In this document: one piece after another, positions 27,350-35,778 of the stretch | Position numbering within the stretch: position 1 is the first letter of the stretch | Layout of the letters: each line of letters opens with the position of its first letter | Source: Burkholderiales bacterium | GTDB lineage: Bacteria > Pseudomonadota > Gammaproteobacteria > Burkholderiales > Burkholderiaceae_C | Length of the DNA stretch: 61,246 nucleotides | Assembly (NCBI GenBank): GCA_017307865.1 | Contig: JAFKGE010000038.1 | Span: 1-61,246 of the forward strand | Direction: 5' to 3' | The notes under the pieces: generated by a model | The model's input: only the letters and a program-made list of their open reading frames with translations | Databases searched by the model: none | What the model was told of the DNA's origin: nothing | Made by a program: the position numbers and the translations under genes

Positions 27350-28255
27350 TCAGCCCCCCAGCGCCAGGCGCGCCGCCGCCAGGTCCCAGCCGGCCCAGCC
27401 GCAGCTCTTGAACAGCACCGGCCCGCGCCCGCCGCGCTGGCCGGCGCGCACCACGTCGCCCAGGCTGGGGCAGGCGGCAACGTCGATGCCGGCCTGCAGC
27501 AAATCGCCCGCCTCGTGCTCGGCCTCGCGCGTGTCCACCACGATGTGGCCTTGGGCGGCCATGTGGCGGCACAGATCGGGCGCCAGCTCGACCATCTGCG
27601 GCGTGAAGGCGCCGACGGCGGCGATGAAGGCGTCGGCGCGCGGCAGCGCGCGCAACACCACGCCGCTGGCGGGCGTGCAGGTGACGGCCAGCGGGCAGCC
27701 GGCCAGCGCCGCGTCGGCATCGGGCGCCAGCTCGGCCTGCAGGCCCAGCGCCTGCGCGTGATCGACCAGCGCCCGGGCGCTGGCCGCGCTGCGCGAGGCA
27801 ATGAAGAAGCGCGACACGCCCAGCACCTGCGCAAACACCTCCAGGTGCGCGCGGCCCTGCACGCCGGCGCCGACGATCAGCATCGGCCCGGCGGTGTTGG
27901 GCGCCAGCCAGCGCGCGCCCAGCGCCGACACGGCGGCGGTGCGCCGCGCGGTGACGGTGGGACCGTCCAGGATCACGCGCCGCGTGCCGCTGGCAACATC
28001 GAACACCGTCACATCGCCCTGGATGGTGGGCGTGGCCGTGCCCACGTTGGCGGGCGTGAAGCTGATCAGCTTGGTCATGGCCACGCGCGCGTCGCAGCCG
28101 GGCATGACGAACAGCACCGCGCCGTGCGCCGTCGGCATGACGATGCGCTCGGGAATGTGCACGCTGGCGTCGCGCAGCAGCGCCTCGATCTCGTCCACCA
28201 GCGCCGGCCAGGGCAGGCGGGCGGCGGTCTGGCCGGCGTCCAGGGCGGTGGCCAT
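27350..28255 (-). CDS. Delta-1-pyrroline-2-carboxylate reductase / ornithine cyclodeaminase family
   Basis: A 301-residue NAD(P)H-dependent enzyme of the OCD/mu-crystallin family. The Rossmann motif VGAGVQGRAHLEVF is near residue 130, and FTPANVGTATPT is an N-terminal substrate-domain signature. Family members include delta-1-pyrroline-2-carboxylate reductase (forming proline), ornithine cyclodeaminase and alanine dehydrogenase; the length and TPTIQGDVTVFD favour the reductase group but do not prove it. The start overlaps the pcp stop by one base (TGATG), so both products are made together. Confidence 0.75.
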   Translation of the reverse strand: MATALDAGQTAARLPWPALVDEIEALLRDASVHIPERIVMPTAHGAVLFVMPGCDARVAMTKLISFTPANVGTATPTIQGDVTVFDVASGTRRVILDGPTVTARRTAAVSALGARWLAPNTAGPMLIVGAGVQGRAHLEVFAQVLGVSRFFIASRSAASARALVDHAQALGLQAELAPDADAALAGCPLAVTCTPASGVVLRALPRADAFIAAVGAFTPQMVELAPDLCRHMAAQGHIVVDTREAEHEAGDLLQAGIDVAACPSLGDVVRAGQRGGRGPVLFKSCGWAGWDLAAARLALGG

Positions 28256-28941
28256 CAGTCCACCGCTCCCGCGCCGTGGCGGGCATCGCGCGTCACCGTC
28301 AGCGCGGTGCGGATGCCGATGCGCAGGCCTTCGACCATCTGCGCCAGAGGCATGCCGTGCGCCGCCTGCTCGGGCAGCGGCGGCACGTGGATGAAGCCGC
28401 CGCGCGTGCGCGCAAAGCCGCGCGCGGTGGCCAGCTGGTGCATCAGGCCATAGAAAACGTGGTTGCAGACAAAGGTGCCGGCGCTCTGCGACACCTCGAC
28501 CGCGATGCCCGCCGCCTGGATGGCCGCGTGCATCGACTTGATCGGCAGGCGCGAGAAGTAGGCCACCGGCGCGTCGGCCACCACCGGCGTGTCGATGGGG
28601 CGCGCGCCGGCGTTGTCGGCGATGCGCGCATCGTCGACGTTGATCGCCACGCGCTCCAGCGACAGCGCGCTGCGGCTGCCGGCCAGCCCCAGGCAGATCA
28701 CCAGCGCCGGCCGGTGCTGGGCCAGCAGCGCGCGCAGGCGCGCCAGCGAGGCGCCGAACTGCGTGGGCAGCTGCGCCGCCAGCACCGCGTGGCCGGCGAT
28801 GCGCCGCCGGTGCAGGGCGCGCGCGGCCAGCCAGCTGGGGTTGATCGCATCGCCGTCGAAGGCATCGAAACCGGTCAGCAGCACCGGCTTGCGTTCGGCG
28901 ACATATTGGGTTGACGGACGAGGGGACGATGGCGCTACCAT
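28255..28941 (-). CDS. pcp: Pyroglutamyl-peptidase I
   Basis: A 228-residue cysteine peptidase that removes N-terminal pyroglutamate. The catalytic Cys is in SAGTFVCNHVFYGL, His in GFIHVPPLPEQ, and Glu in LSLERVAIN. The start LLTGFDAFDGDAINPSW is typical. The first 17 residues are unconserved, so translation may begin slightly later. It leads a two-gene operon with the pyrroline-carboxylate reductase-like gene and is divergent from the zinc peptidase gene, 42 bases away. Confidence 0.9.
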   Translation of the reverse strand: MVAPSSPRPSTQYVAERKPVLLTGFDAFDGDAINPSWLAARALHRRRIAGHAVLAAQLPTQFGASLARLRALLAQHRPALVICLGLAGSRSALSLERVAINVDDARIADNAGARPIDTPVVADAPVAYFSRLPIKSMHAAIQAAGIAVEVSQSAGTFVCNHVFYGLMHQLATARGFARTRGGFIHVPPLPEQAAHGMPLAQMVEGLRIGIRTALTVTRDARHGAGAVD

Positions 28942-28983
28942 CGCGTCAATTTAGCGCAAGCCGCGCCACCGCAGGAGCCAAGC

Positions 28984-29859
28984 ATGAGATGGGAAGGTCA
29001 ACGCGAGTCCGAAAACGTCGAAGATCGCCGCAGCGGCGGCGGTGGGGGTGGCGGCTTCGGCATCGGCGGGCGCGGCATCGGCATCGGCACCATCGTGGTG
29101 GCGCTGATCGGCTGGGGCGTGTTCGGCATCAACCCGCTCACCACCATCGGCGTGCTGTCGGGCGGCGGCGGGCAGCCGGTGCAGCAGCAGGGGCCGGCCC
29201 ATGCGCCGCCCGCCAACGACAAGAACGCCGCCTTCGTCTCCACCGTGCTGGCCTCGACCGAGGACGTGTGGAGCCAGATCTTCCAGCAGGCCGGCCAGCG
29301 CTACCCCGCGCCCAAGCTGGTGCTGTACCGCGGCGCCACGCCCACGGCCTGCGGCACCGGCCAGTCGGCCATGGGGCCGTTTTACTGCCCGGGCGACCAG
29401 AAGGTCTATCTGGACATGGACTTCTTCGACACCATGACGCGCCAGCTGGGCGCGCCGGGCGAGTTCGCCCGCGCCTACGTGGTGGCGCACGAGGTGGGCC
29501 ACCATGTGCAGAACCTGGAAGGCATCACCGGCAAGGTCGACGCCATGCGCGGGCGCATCAGCGCGGCGCAGCAAAACGCGCTGTCGGTGCGCCTCGAATT
29601 GCAGGCCGACTGCTACGCCGGCATCTGGGCCAACAAGTCGCAGCAGGCCAAGCAGTGGCTGGATGCGGGCGACATCGAGTCGGCCATCAACGCCGCCCAG
29701 CAGATCGGCGACGACACGCTGCAAAAGCGCAGCCAGGGCTATGCCGTGCCCGACAGCTTCACCCATGGCTCCAGCGCCCAGCGCGTGCGCTGGTTCACCC
29801 AGGGCTTCAAGACCGGCAGCGTGCAGGCCTGCGACACCTTCAACGCGCAGGGCCTGTGA
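28984..29859 (+). CDS. Neutral zinc metallopeptidase, YpfJ family
   Basis: A 291-residue membrane-anchored protein of the PF04228 family. A Gly-rich N-terminus and one membrane segment (about residues 28-52) precede the zinc motif HEVGHH at residue 167 in VVAHEVGHHVQ. LQADCYAGIWA carries a further conserved Asp, and SFTHGSSAQRV ends the domain. The catalytic domain is probably periplasmic. GGAG lies nine bases before the ATG. Its physiological substrate is not known. Confidence 0.88.
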   Translation: MRWEGQRESENVEDRRSGGGGGGGFGIGGRGIGIGTIVVALIGWGVFGINPLTTIGVLSGGGGQPVQQQGPAHAPPANDKNAAFVSTVLASTEDVWSQIFQQAGQRYPAPKLVLYRGATPTACGTGQSAMGPFYCPGDQKVYLDMDFFDTMTRQLGAPGEFARAYVVAHEVGHHVQNLEGITGKVDAMRGRISAAQQNALSVRLELQADCYAGIWANKSQQAKQWLDAGDIESAINAAQQIGDDTLQKRSQGYAVPDSFTHGSSAQRVRWFTQGFKTGSVQACDTFNAQGL

Positions 29860-29900
29860 CGGCAGGCTGAACCCGCCCGGCGGCGGCGCGGCCGGCGTAC

Positions 29901-29931
29901 TTGACCTCAAAAGTGGCCAAAGTGCGACAAT
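29901..29931 (+). promoter_or_regulatory. Candidate sigma-70 promoter of rhlE
   Basis: TTGACC (29901-29906) and GACAAT (29926-29931) are 19 bases apart, a slightly long spacing, and the rhlE ATG follows at 29941, which would leave a very short leader. Confidence 0.4.
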
Positions 29932-29940
29932 AGCGGGTTC

Positions 29941-31380
29941 ATGACGACAAAATATTCCGATCTCGCGCTGGCCGAACCCCTCAAGCGCGCCGTGGCCGAC
30001 ATGGGCTACGAGACCATGACGCCGATCCAGGCGCAGGCCATTCCGGTGGTGCTGGCGGGCCAGGACGTGATGGGCGCCGCGCAAACCGGCACCGGCAAGA
30101 CGGCGGCCTTCTCGCTGCCGCTGCTGCAACGCCTGCTCAAGCACGAAACCGCCTCGCTCTCGCCGGCGCGCCACCCGGTGCGCGCGCTGGTGCTGCTGCC
30201 CACGCGCGAGCTGGCGGTGCAGGTGGCCGACCAGGTCAAGCAGTACGCCAAGTACACCCAGCTGCGCAGCGCCGTCGTGTTCGGCGGCATGGACATGAAG
30301 CCGCAGACGGCCGAGCTGCGCCAGGGCGTCGAGGTGCTGGTGGCCACCCCCGGGCGCCTGCTGGACCACATCGAGGCCAAGACCGCGGTGCTCAACCAGG
30401 TCGAATACGTGGTGCTCGATGAAGCCGACCGCATGCTGGACATCGGCTTTCTGCCCGATCTGCAGCGCATCCTGAACTACCTGCCCAAGCAGCGCACCAC
30501 GCTGCTGTTCAGCGCCACCTTCTCGCCCGAGATCAAGCGGCTGGCCGAGAGCTATCTGCAAAACCCGGTGCTGATCGAGGTCGCCCGCCCCAACGCCACC
30601 GCGTCCACGGTCGAGCAGCACTTCTACCTGCTGGACGACGACGACAAGCGGCGCGCCATCCGCCAGGTGCTCAAGGACAAGCAGCTGCGCCAGGCCTTCG
30701 TGTTCTGCAACAGCAAGCTGGGCACGGCGCGCCTCGCCCGCGCGCTGGAGCGCGACGGCCTGAAGACCACCGCGTTGCACGGCGACAAGAGCCAGGACGA
30801 GCGCCTCAAATCCCTCGAAGCCTTCAAGGCCGGCGAGGTCGACCTGCTGGTGGCCACCGACGTGGCGGCGCGCGGGCTCGACATCAAGGACGTGCCGGCG
30901 GTCTTCAACTACGACGTGCCCTTCCACGCCGAGGACTACGTGCACCGCATCGGCCGCACCGGCCGCGCCGGCGCCTCGGGCGTGGCCGTCACCCTGGTCA
31001 CCAAGGGCGACCAGCGCCTGATGGGCGAGCTGGAAAAGCTGCTCAAGACCAAGATCGAGCTGGAGCACCTGGAGTTCGACGGCGAGCGCCCGCACGGCCG
31101 CGCCAACGACGGCCGCCGCCGCTGGCAGGACCACGAGACCGGCGACAGCCGCGACGAGGCCCGCCGCGTGCGCGGCGAGCGCCGCGCCCCGCCGCCGCGC
31201 CCCGCCGCCAGCGCCCCGGTCGACCCTTTCTTCAGCCAGCCCTACACCGCCGAGACCGACGCCGAGCAGGCGCCGCCCGCCTGGGACACGCCCCAGCGCC
31301 CGCGCACCGGCCGCTCGGCCAACATCAAGCCCAAGCGCGCCGTGGCCGCGCTGTTCAAGGCGCCGGCGCCGACGCCCTGA
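29941..31380 (+). CDS. rhlE: DEAD-box ATP-dependent RNA helicase RhlE type
   Basis: A 479-residue RNA helicase. Q motif: MTPIQAQAIP; motif I: AQTGTGKT (near 45); Ia: PTRELAVQ; Ib: TPGRLLD; II: VLDEADRML (near 158); III: FSATF; V: ATDVAARGLDI; VI: HRIGRTGRAG (near 337). The C-terminal 110 residues are basic and Arg/Pro-rich and end in RSANIKPKRAVAALF, as in RhlE proteins. It acts in ribosome assembly or RNA turnover. Confidence 0.94.
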   Translation: MTTKYSDLALAEPLKRAVADMGYETMTPIQAQAIPVVLAGQDVMGAAQTGTGKTAAFSLPLLQRLLKHETASLSPARHPVRALVLLPTRELAVQVADQVKQYAKYTQLRSAVVFGGMDMKPQTAELRQGVEVLVATPGRLLDHIEAKTAVLNQVEYVVLDEADRMLDIGFLPDLQRILNYLPKQRTTLLFSATFSPEIKRLAESYLQNPVLIEVARPNATASTVEQHFYLLDDDDKRRAIRQVLKDKQLRQAFVFCNSKLGTARLARALERDGLKTTALHGDKSQDERLKSLEAFKAGEVDLLVATDVAARGLDIKDVPAVFNYDVPFHAEDYVHRIGRTGRAGASGVAVTLVTKGDQRLMGELEKLLKTKIELEHLEFDGERPHGRANDGRRRWQDHETGDSRDEARRVRGERRAPPPRPAASAPVDPFFSQPYTAETDAEQAPPAWDTPQRPRTGRSANIKPKRAVAALFKAPAPTP

Positions 31381-31406
31381 GGGCGCGGGCGGCACGCCGG
31401 CCCGGT

Positions 31407-31467
31407 TTCAAGTCAAATCGGGCTCCAGCGCTTGTGCATCAAGCGCGAGCAGCTATCTAAATGATAG
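31407..31467 (-). repeat. Dispersed intergenic repeat, copy 3 (minus), with intact hairpin
   Basis: On the minus strand it reads ATAGCTGCTCGCGCTTGATG and then CACAAGCGCTGGAGCC. This is the only copy in which GCGCTTG (31428-31434) still faces CAAGCGC (31440-31446) around five bases, so it may show the ancestral hairpin. It lies between convergent genes. Confidence 0.7.
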
Positions 31468-32697
31468 TTACCCGCCGGCCCACGCGGTCACGGTGTGGAT
31501 CAGCAGCCCCACCAGCCCGCCCACCAGCGTGCCGTTGATGCGGATGTACTGCAGGTCGTTGCCGATGTGGCGCTCCAGCTCGGCGCTCAATTCGCCCGCG
31601 TTCCAGCCCGCCACGCGCGCCTCGATCAGGGCGGCGATGGCGTCGCGGTGGCGCTCCAGCAGGCGCGGCGCGGCGGCGCGCAACTCGCCGTTGATCCAGG
31701 CGCGCACCGCCCGGTCGGCCGCCAGGCGCTGGCCCAGCGCCTGCAGCCCGGCGGCGCTGCGCTGGCGCAGCCAGGAATCCTGAGCGCGCAGGTCGGCCTG
31801 CAGCCAAGCCAGCAGCTCCGACCACAGCCCGCGCACGCTGGCGGCCAGCTCGGGGCGCTGCAGCAGCTCGTCGCGCAGGCGCAGCACGCGGGCGCGCAGC
31901 GCCTCGTCGTCCTGCAGGCGCTCGGCCCAGTCGGCGACCTGCTCGTCGAAGGCCAGGCGCAGGCGGTGCTGCGGGTCCTCGGCCAGCTCCAGCAGGCTGC
32001 GGGCGATCATCAGCACCACCTTGCGCGTGGCCAGGCGCGCGGCCACCTGGTCGAGCCCGACGCGCCGCAGCACCCGCACCTCGCGCGCGATGGCCTCGCT
32101 GATGGCGTCCTGCACCGCGTCCTCGCCCAGCCAGCGCGCCAGCTGCGCCAGCACGCCGTCCAGCAGCACCTGGTGGCGGCGCTCGCGCATCAGCGCCTCG
32201 ATCAGCTGCCCCGACAGCCGCGCCACGTCGATCTGCCGCAGGCCGCTGCGCGCCAGCTCGGTGACGAAGGGGTGCACGCGCGGATCGTCCAGCGCCTGCA
32301 CCACCCAACCGCCGACGCCCGACAGCCGCCCGGCCAGGCGCTCGGCGTGGTCACGGTCGGCCAGCCAGGCCGCCAAGCGGCCGGCGGCGTCGAAGTCGGC
32401 CAGACGCGCCGTGACCTGCTCGGTCGACAGGAAATGGGTGACGATGAAGCCCGCGAGCCGCTGGCCGATGCGATCTTTGTTGGCCGGGATGATGGCGGTG
32501 TGCGGAATGGGCAGCCCCAGCGGCCGGCGAAACAGCGCCACCACCGCGAACCAGTCGGCGATGGCGCCCACCATGGCGGCCTCGGCAAAGGCCGCCACGT
32601 AGCCCCAGGCCAGGTGCCGCGGCGCCATCCAGGTGGCCAGCGCGTACAGCGCGGCAGCGGCCAGCAGCAGGGCCAGCGCAACGCGCTTCATCTTCAT
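31468..32697 (-). CDS. DUF445 family membrane protein
   Basis: A 409-residue protein of the DUF445/YjiN group. An N-terminal membrane segment (about residues 5-25) is followed by EAAMVGAIADWFAVVALFRRPLG, given here as AAMVGAIADWFAVVALF, the diagnostic block. A long helical middle follows, and the end is INGTLVGGLVGLLIHTVT. The ATG at 32697 overlaps the apaH stop by four bases. Function of the family is not established. Confidence 0.88.
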   Translation of the reverse strand: MKMKRVALALLLAAAALYALATWMAPRHLAWGYVAAFAEAAMVGAIADWFAVVALFRRPLGLPIPHTAIIPANKDRIGQRLAGFIVTHFLSTEQVTARLADFDAAGRLAAWLADRDHAERLAGRLSGVGGWVVQALDDPRVHPFVTELARSGLRQIDVARLSGQLIEALMRERRHQVLLDGVLAQLARWLGEDAVQDAISEAIAREVRVLRRVGLDQVAARLATRKVVLMIARSLLELAEDPQHRLRLAFDEQVADWAERLQDDEALRARVLRLRDELLQRPELAASVRGLWSELLAWLQADLRAQDSWLRQRSAAGLQALGQRLAADRAVRAWINGELRAAAPRLLERHRDAIAALIEARVAGWNAGELSAELERHIGNDLQYIRINGTLVGGLVGLLIHTVTAWAGG

Positions 32698-33533
32698 GTG
32701 CGGCCGGGCGCCTGCGCTTGCGGGCAGCGCACCCGGATGCGCTCGGCCACGCGGCCGGCGCCATCCAGCCGCGCGGCGCTCAGGCAGCCGCCCCAGACGC
32801 AGCCGGTGTCCAGCGCGATCAGCCCGGGCCGCTCGACGGCGCCCAGCGTCGACCAGTGGCCGAAGGCGATCGTCTGGCCCGCCGTGCGGCGCGCGGGCGC
32901 GTCGAACCAGGGCAGGTAACCGGGGGGCGCCGCTGCCGCCCCGCCCTCCTTGGTGGCGAATTCCATGCGGCCCTCGGGCGTGCAAAAGCGCAGGCGGGTG
33001 AGCGCGTTGACAATCACGCGCAGGCGCTCGGCGCCCTGCAGCCCGTCGTGCCACTGGTCGGGCTGGTTGCCGTACATGCGCTGCAAGAAGCCCGCCCAGT
33101 CGGCGCCGCGCAGCACGGCCTGCACCTCGCCGGCCAGCGCCAGCGTCTGCTCGGCCGTCCACGGCGGCAGCACGCCGGCGTGCACCAGCAGCACGCCCTG
33201 CTCGCGCAGCGCCAGCGGGCGCTGGCGCAGCCAGTCGAGCAGCGCGGCGCGGTCGGGCGCGGCCAGGATGTCGCCCACGGTGTCCAGCCGGTGCAGCGGG
33301 CGCACGCCGCAGGCCAGGGCCAGCAGGTGCAGGTCGTGGTTGCCCAGCAGGCTTTGGCCAGCCCCGTCCAGCGCCATCAGCCGGCGCAGCGCGGCCAGCG
33401 AGGCCGGGCCGCGGTTGACCAGATCGCCCAGCACGATCAGCCGGTCGCGGCTGGGCGAGAACGCCGCCGCGTCGAGCAGCCGCCCCAGGGCGTCGTCGCA
33501 GCCCTGCACGTCGCCAATCAGGTAGAGTGCCAT
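32694..33533 (-). CDS. apaH: Symmetrical bis(5'-nucleosyl)-tetraphosphatase
   Basis: A 279-residue Ap4A hydrolase yielding two ADP. The metallophosphatase motifs GDVQGC, GDLVNRGP and GNHDLHLLA lie in the first 70 residues, and ALDTGCVWGG lies near the C-terminus. The ATG at 33533 gives the canonical MALYLIGDVQG; the GTG at 33548 would add five residues. It is translationally coupled to the DUF445 gene and divergent from a CNNM gene only 35 bases away. Confidence 0.94.
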   Translation of the reverse strand: MALYLIGDVQGCDDALGRLLDAAAFSPSRDRLIVLGDLVNRGPASLAALRRLMALDGAGQSLLGNHDLHLLALACGVRPLHRLDTVGDILAAPDRAALLDWLRQRPLALREQGVLLVHAGVLPPWTAEQTLALAGEVQAVLRGADWAGFLQRMYGNQPDQWHDGLQGAERLRVIVNALTRLRFCTPEGRMEFATKEGGAAAAPPGYLPWFDAPARRTAGQTIAFGHWSTLGAVERPGLIALDTGCVWGGCLSAARLDGAGRVAERIRVRCPQAQAPGRT

Positions 33534-33568
33534 GACCCGATTTTCCACCGGGCTCGCCCCCGGCCCGC

Positions 33569-34876
33569 ATGGACTTCTTCCTGATCGTCTTCCTCACCCT
33601 GCTCAACGGCGTGTTCGCCATGTCCGAGCTGGCGGTGGCCTCCAGCCGCAAGGCGCGCCTGGCAGCGATGGAAGAAAGCGGCGACACCGGCGCCACGGCC
33701 GCACTGCGCTTGATGGAGCGGCCGACGCAGTTCCTGTCCACGGTGCAGGTGGGCATCACCTCGATCGGCATGCTCAACGGCATCGTGGGCGAGGCCGCCT
33801 TCAGCGGGCCAGTGGCGGCCTGGCTGGCCCGGCTGGGCCTGAGCGCCGGCGTGGCTTCGGTCGCCGGCACGGCGCTGGTGGTGGCCATCATCACCTTCAC
33901 CACCATCGTGTTCGGCGAGCTGGTGCCCAAGCGCATCGGCCAGATGTTCCCCGAGACCGTGGCGCGCTGGATTGCCCGGCCCATGACCTGGCTGGCGCGC
34001 CTGGCCAAACCCTTCGTGTGGCTGCTGTCGGTGTGCACGCAGGGCATGCTCAAGCTGCTGCGCATCGACGACTCGCAAAGCCGGCGCGTGACCGAGGAGG
34101 AAATATCGGCCAGCCTGGAAGAAGGCGTGGACGCCGGCCTGATCGAGGCGCACGAGCACCAGATGGTGCGCAACGTGTTTCACCTGGACGACCGCCCATT
34201 GACCTCGCTGATGGTGGCGCGCGCCGATATTGATTGGCTGGAGGCCAGCCTCAGCGTGGCGCAGGCGCTCGATTATGTGGCGCGCCATGGAGAAAACAGC
34301 GTGCATTCCTGGTATCCGGTTTGCCGCAATGGTCTGGACGAGGTCAAGGGCGTGATTTCGGTGGCCCGTCTGCTGGCCCTGGGCCCGCATGCCGCCGAAT
34401 CCATCGAAACTCATGCCGAGCCGGCCCGATTCGTGCCGGAAACTCTGAGCGGCCTGGAAATCCTGGAGCAATTGCGCGCCAAGTCGGGGCGGCTGGCCTT
34501 TGTGGTCGATGAATATGGCGTGGTGCAAGGCCTGATGACGCCGCACGATTTGCTGGAAGCCATTACCGGCGAATTGAAACCGGACGCCGACGTCGATGCC
34601 TGGGCCATGCCCACGCCCGACGGCGGCTGGCTGCTGGACGGGCTGATGCCGATCAGCGAACTGAAAGCGCGGCTGAATATCGACGAATTGCCGGCCGAAG
34701 ACAAAAATCGTTACAACACCTTGGGCGGCCTGCTGATGTCGGTGCTGGGCCGCATGCCGCAGGCCGGCGAACGCATCGATTGCGCGGGCTGGATATTCGA
34801 AATCCGCCGTCTGCAGGGCCGGCGCATCGACAAAATCAAGGCCCACCCGGCGCTGGTGGCAGATACCGAAATTTAA
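33569..34876 (+). CDS. CNNM/CBS/CorC-type hemolysin-family membrane protein, copy 1
   Basis: A 435-residue inner-membrane protein. A DUF21/CNNM region of four hydrophobic segments (about residues 1-185) has FVMSELAVASSRKARL-like sequence (FAMSELAVASSRKARL). A CBS pair (about 200-330) and a CorC_HlyC domain (about 350-425) follow. The family is linked to Mg2+/Co2+ efflux or other ion handling; hemolysin is a legacy name. Codon choice becomes clearly less GC-rich from about 34,210 onward (more GAT, GAA, ATT, TTG), though the protein reads through without a break. Confidence 0.88.
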   Translation: MDFFLIVFLTLLNGVFAMSELAVASSRKARLAAMEESGDTGATAALRLMERPTQFLSTVQVGITSIGMLNGIVGEAAFSGPVAAWLARLGLSAGVASVAGTALVVAIITFTTIVFGELVPKRIGQMFPETVARWIARPMTWLARLAKPFVWLLSVCTQGMLKLLRIDDSQSRRVTEEEISASLEEGVDAGLIEAHEHQMVRNVFHLDDRPLTSLMVARADIDWLEASLSVAQALDYVARHGENSVHSWYPVCRNGLDEVKGVISVARLLALGPHAAESIETHAEPARFVPETLSGLEILEQLRAKSGRLAFVVDEYGVVQGLMTPHDLLEAITGELKPDADVDAWAMPTPDGGWLLDGLMPISELKARLNIDELPAEDKNRYNTLGGLLMSVLGRMPQAGERIDCAGWIFEIRRLQGRRIDKIKAHPALVADTEI

Positions 34877-34896
34877 GCGCGCCGTGGATTAATGGG

Positions 34897-34925
34897 TTTT
34901 GAATGCCGCGCGGCAATGATATATT
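34897..34925 (+). promoter_or_regulatory. Candidate promoter of the H-NS-like gene
   Basis: A -10-like TATATT (34920-34925) is preceded by TTTTGA (34897-34902) at 17 bases, or TTGAAT at 15. It is an AT-rich spot 35 bases before the start codon. Confidence 0.35.
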
Positions 34926-34959
34926 CGGGGCCCTTTCACTCATTAGGGATTTCATTGCC

Positions 34960-35253
34960 ATGGCAAGTTACAAGGAACTGCTGCAAAAGCAAAAAGAACT
35001 GGCTGTTCAGGTCGAGGAAGCGCGCAAGCGCGAGATTGCCGATGCCGTGCACAAGGCGCGCGAACTGGTGGCCGAATATGGCCTGACGGCGCAGGACGTG
35101 TTTCCCGGCCGCCGCCGTGGCGGCAAAACCGCATCCACCGGCAAGGTGGCGCCCAAATATCGCGATCCGGCCACCGGCGTGACCTGGACCGGCCGCGGCA
35201 AGCCGCCGCGCTGGATCGAGGGCAAGGACCGCAGCGCATTCGCGATTGCCTGA
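34960..35253 (+). CDS. H-NS family nucleoid-associated protein
   Basis: A 97-residue histone-like protein. An N-terminal coiled-coil oligomerisation region (about residues 3-45, ELLQKQKELAVQVEEARKRE) precedes the C-terminal DNA-binding core YRDPATGVTWTGRGKPPRWI with the AT-minor-groove loop TGRGKPP. It is short but complete for the betaproteobacterial type. The ATG at 34960 is favoured over the frame opening at 34903. It silences AT-rich, often foreign DNA; any action on the ICE here is speculation. Confidence 0.92.
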   Translation: MASYKELLQKQKELAVQVEEARKREIADAVHKARELVAEYGLTAQDVFPGRRRGGKTASTGKVAPKYRDPATGVTWTGRGKPPRWIEGKDRSAFAIA

Positions 35254-35274
35254 TTGCCATTGCACGCATGGCCG

Positions 35275-35303
35275 GGGCGCCCCATCGGGCGCCCTTGTTT
35301 TTT
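35275..35303 (+). terminator. Rho-independent terminator after the H-NS-like gene
   Basis: GGGCGCCC (35275-35282) pairs with GGGCGCCC (35287-35294) around CATC, followed by TTGTTTTTT to 35303. Confidence 0.8.
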
Positions 35304-35373
35304 GGCCGGCCTTGCGCCCCACGGGGTTGCGCCCGAAATGGGATAATTCGCGCTTCGCGCAACAGGAAGCACC

Positions 35374-35706
35374 ATGACGGATTCAAACACCCAGCAACGC
35401 ATCGAGCAGCTCGTCAAGGGCCATGAGCTCGTACTGTTCATGAAGGGCGATGCCAACTTTCCGATGTGCGGCTTTTCGGGCCGCGCCATCCAGATCCTGA
35501 AGGCCGTCGGCGTCGACACCGGCACCATCACCACCGTGAACGTGCTGGAGGACGAGGCCATCCGCCAGGGCGTCAAGGACTACAGCCGCTGGCCCACCAT
35601 TCCCCAGCTCTACGTCAAGGGCGAGTTCATCGGCGGCGCCGACATCATGATGGAGATGTACGAGTCGGGCGAGCTGCAGCAACTGGTGGGCGCCAAGGCC
35701 GCCTGA
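35374..35706 (+). CDS. grxD: Monothiol glutaredoxin, Grx4 family
   Basis: A 110-residue CGFS-type glutaredoxin with Cys32 in MCGFSGRA, the cis-Pro motif WPTIPQLYV and GGADIMMEM. These proteins bind a glutathione-ligated [2Fe-2S] cluster and deliver it, with BolA-like partners, in the cytosol. GGAAGC lies about seven bases before the ATG. It is monocistronic, bounded by terminators on both sides. Confidence 0.95.
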   Translation: MTDSNTQQRIEQLVKGHELVLFMKGDANFPMCGFSGRAIQILKAVGVDTGTITTVNVLEDEAIRQGVKDYSRWPTIPQLYVKGEFIGGADIMMEMYESGELQQLVGAKAA

Positions 35707-35732
35707 ACGCAGCGGGTTTCTCCGCCACAAGG

Positions 35733-35763
35733 AAAAACGGACGCCCCGGGGCGTCCGTTTTTA
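35733..35763 (+). terminator. Bidirectional terminator between grxD and the YidB-like gene
   Basis: ACGGACGCCCC (35737-35747) pairs perfectly with GGGGCGTCCGT (35748-35758). A T-run follows at 35758-35763 and an A-run precedes at 35733-35737, so it works for both convergent genes. Confidence 0.88.
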
Positions 35764-35778
35764 TTGGGCCGTGCCGGC

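Noticed and set aside
28951-31395. An 814-codon minus-strand frame opposite the zinc peptidase and rhlE genes
   Set aside because: It is an antisense shadow in GC-rich DNA with no recognisable domain. Both plus-strand genes have full motif sets.
31468-34173. A 900-codon minus-strand frame that would extend the DUF445 protein upstream
   Set aside because: The extra N-terminal part is out-of-frame apaH and antisense CNNM sequence. DUF445 has a clear start overlapping the apaH stop.
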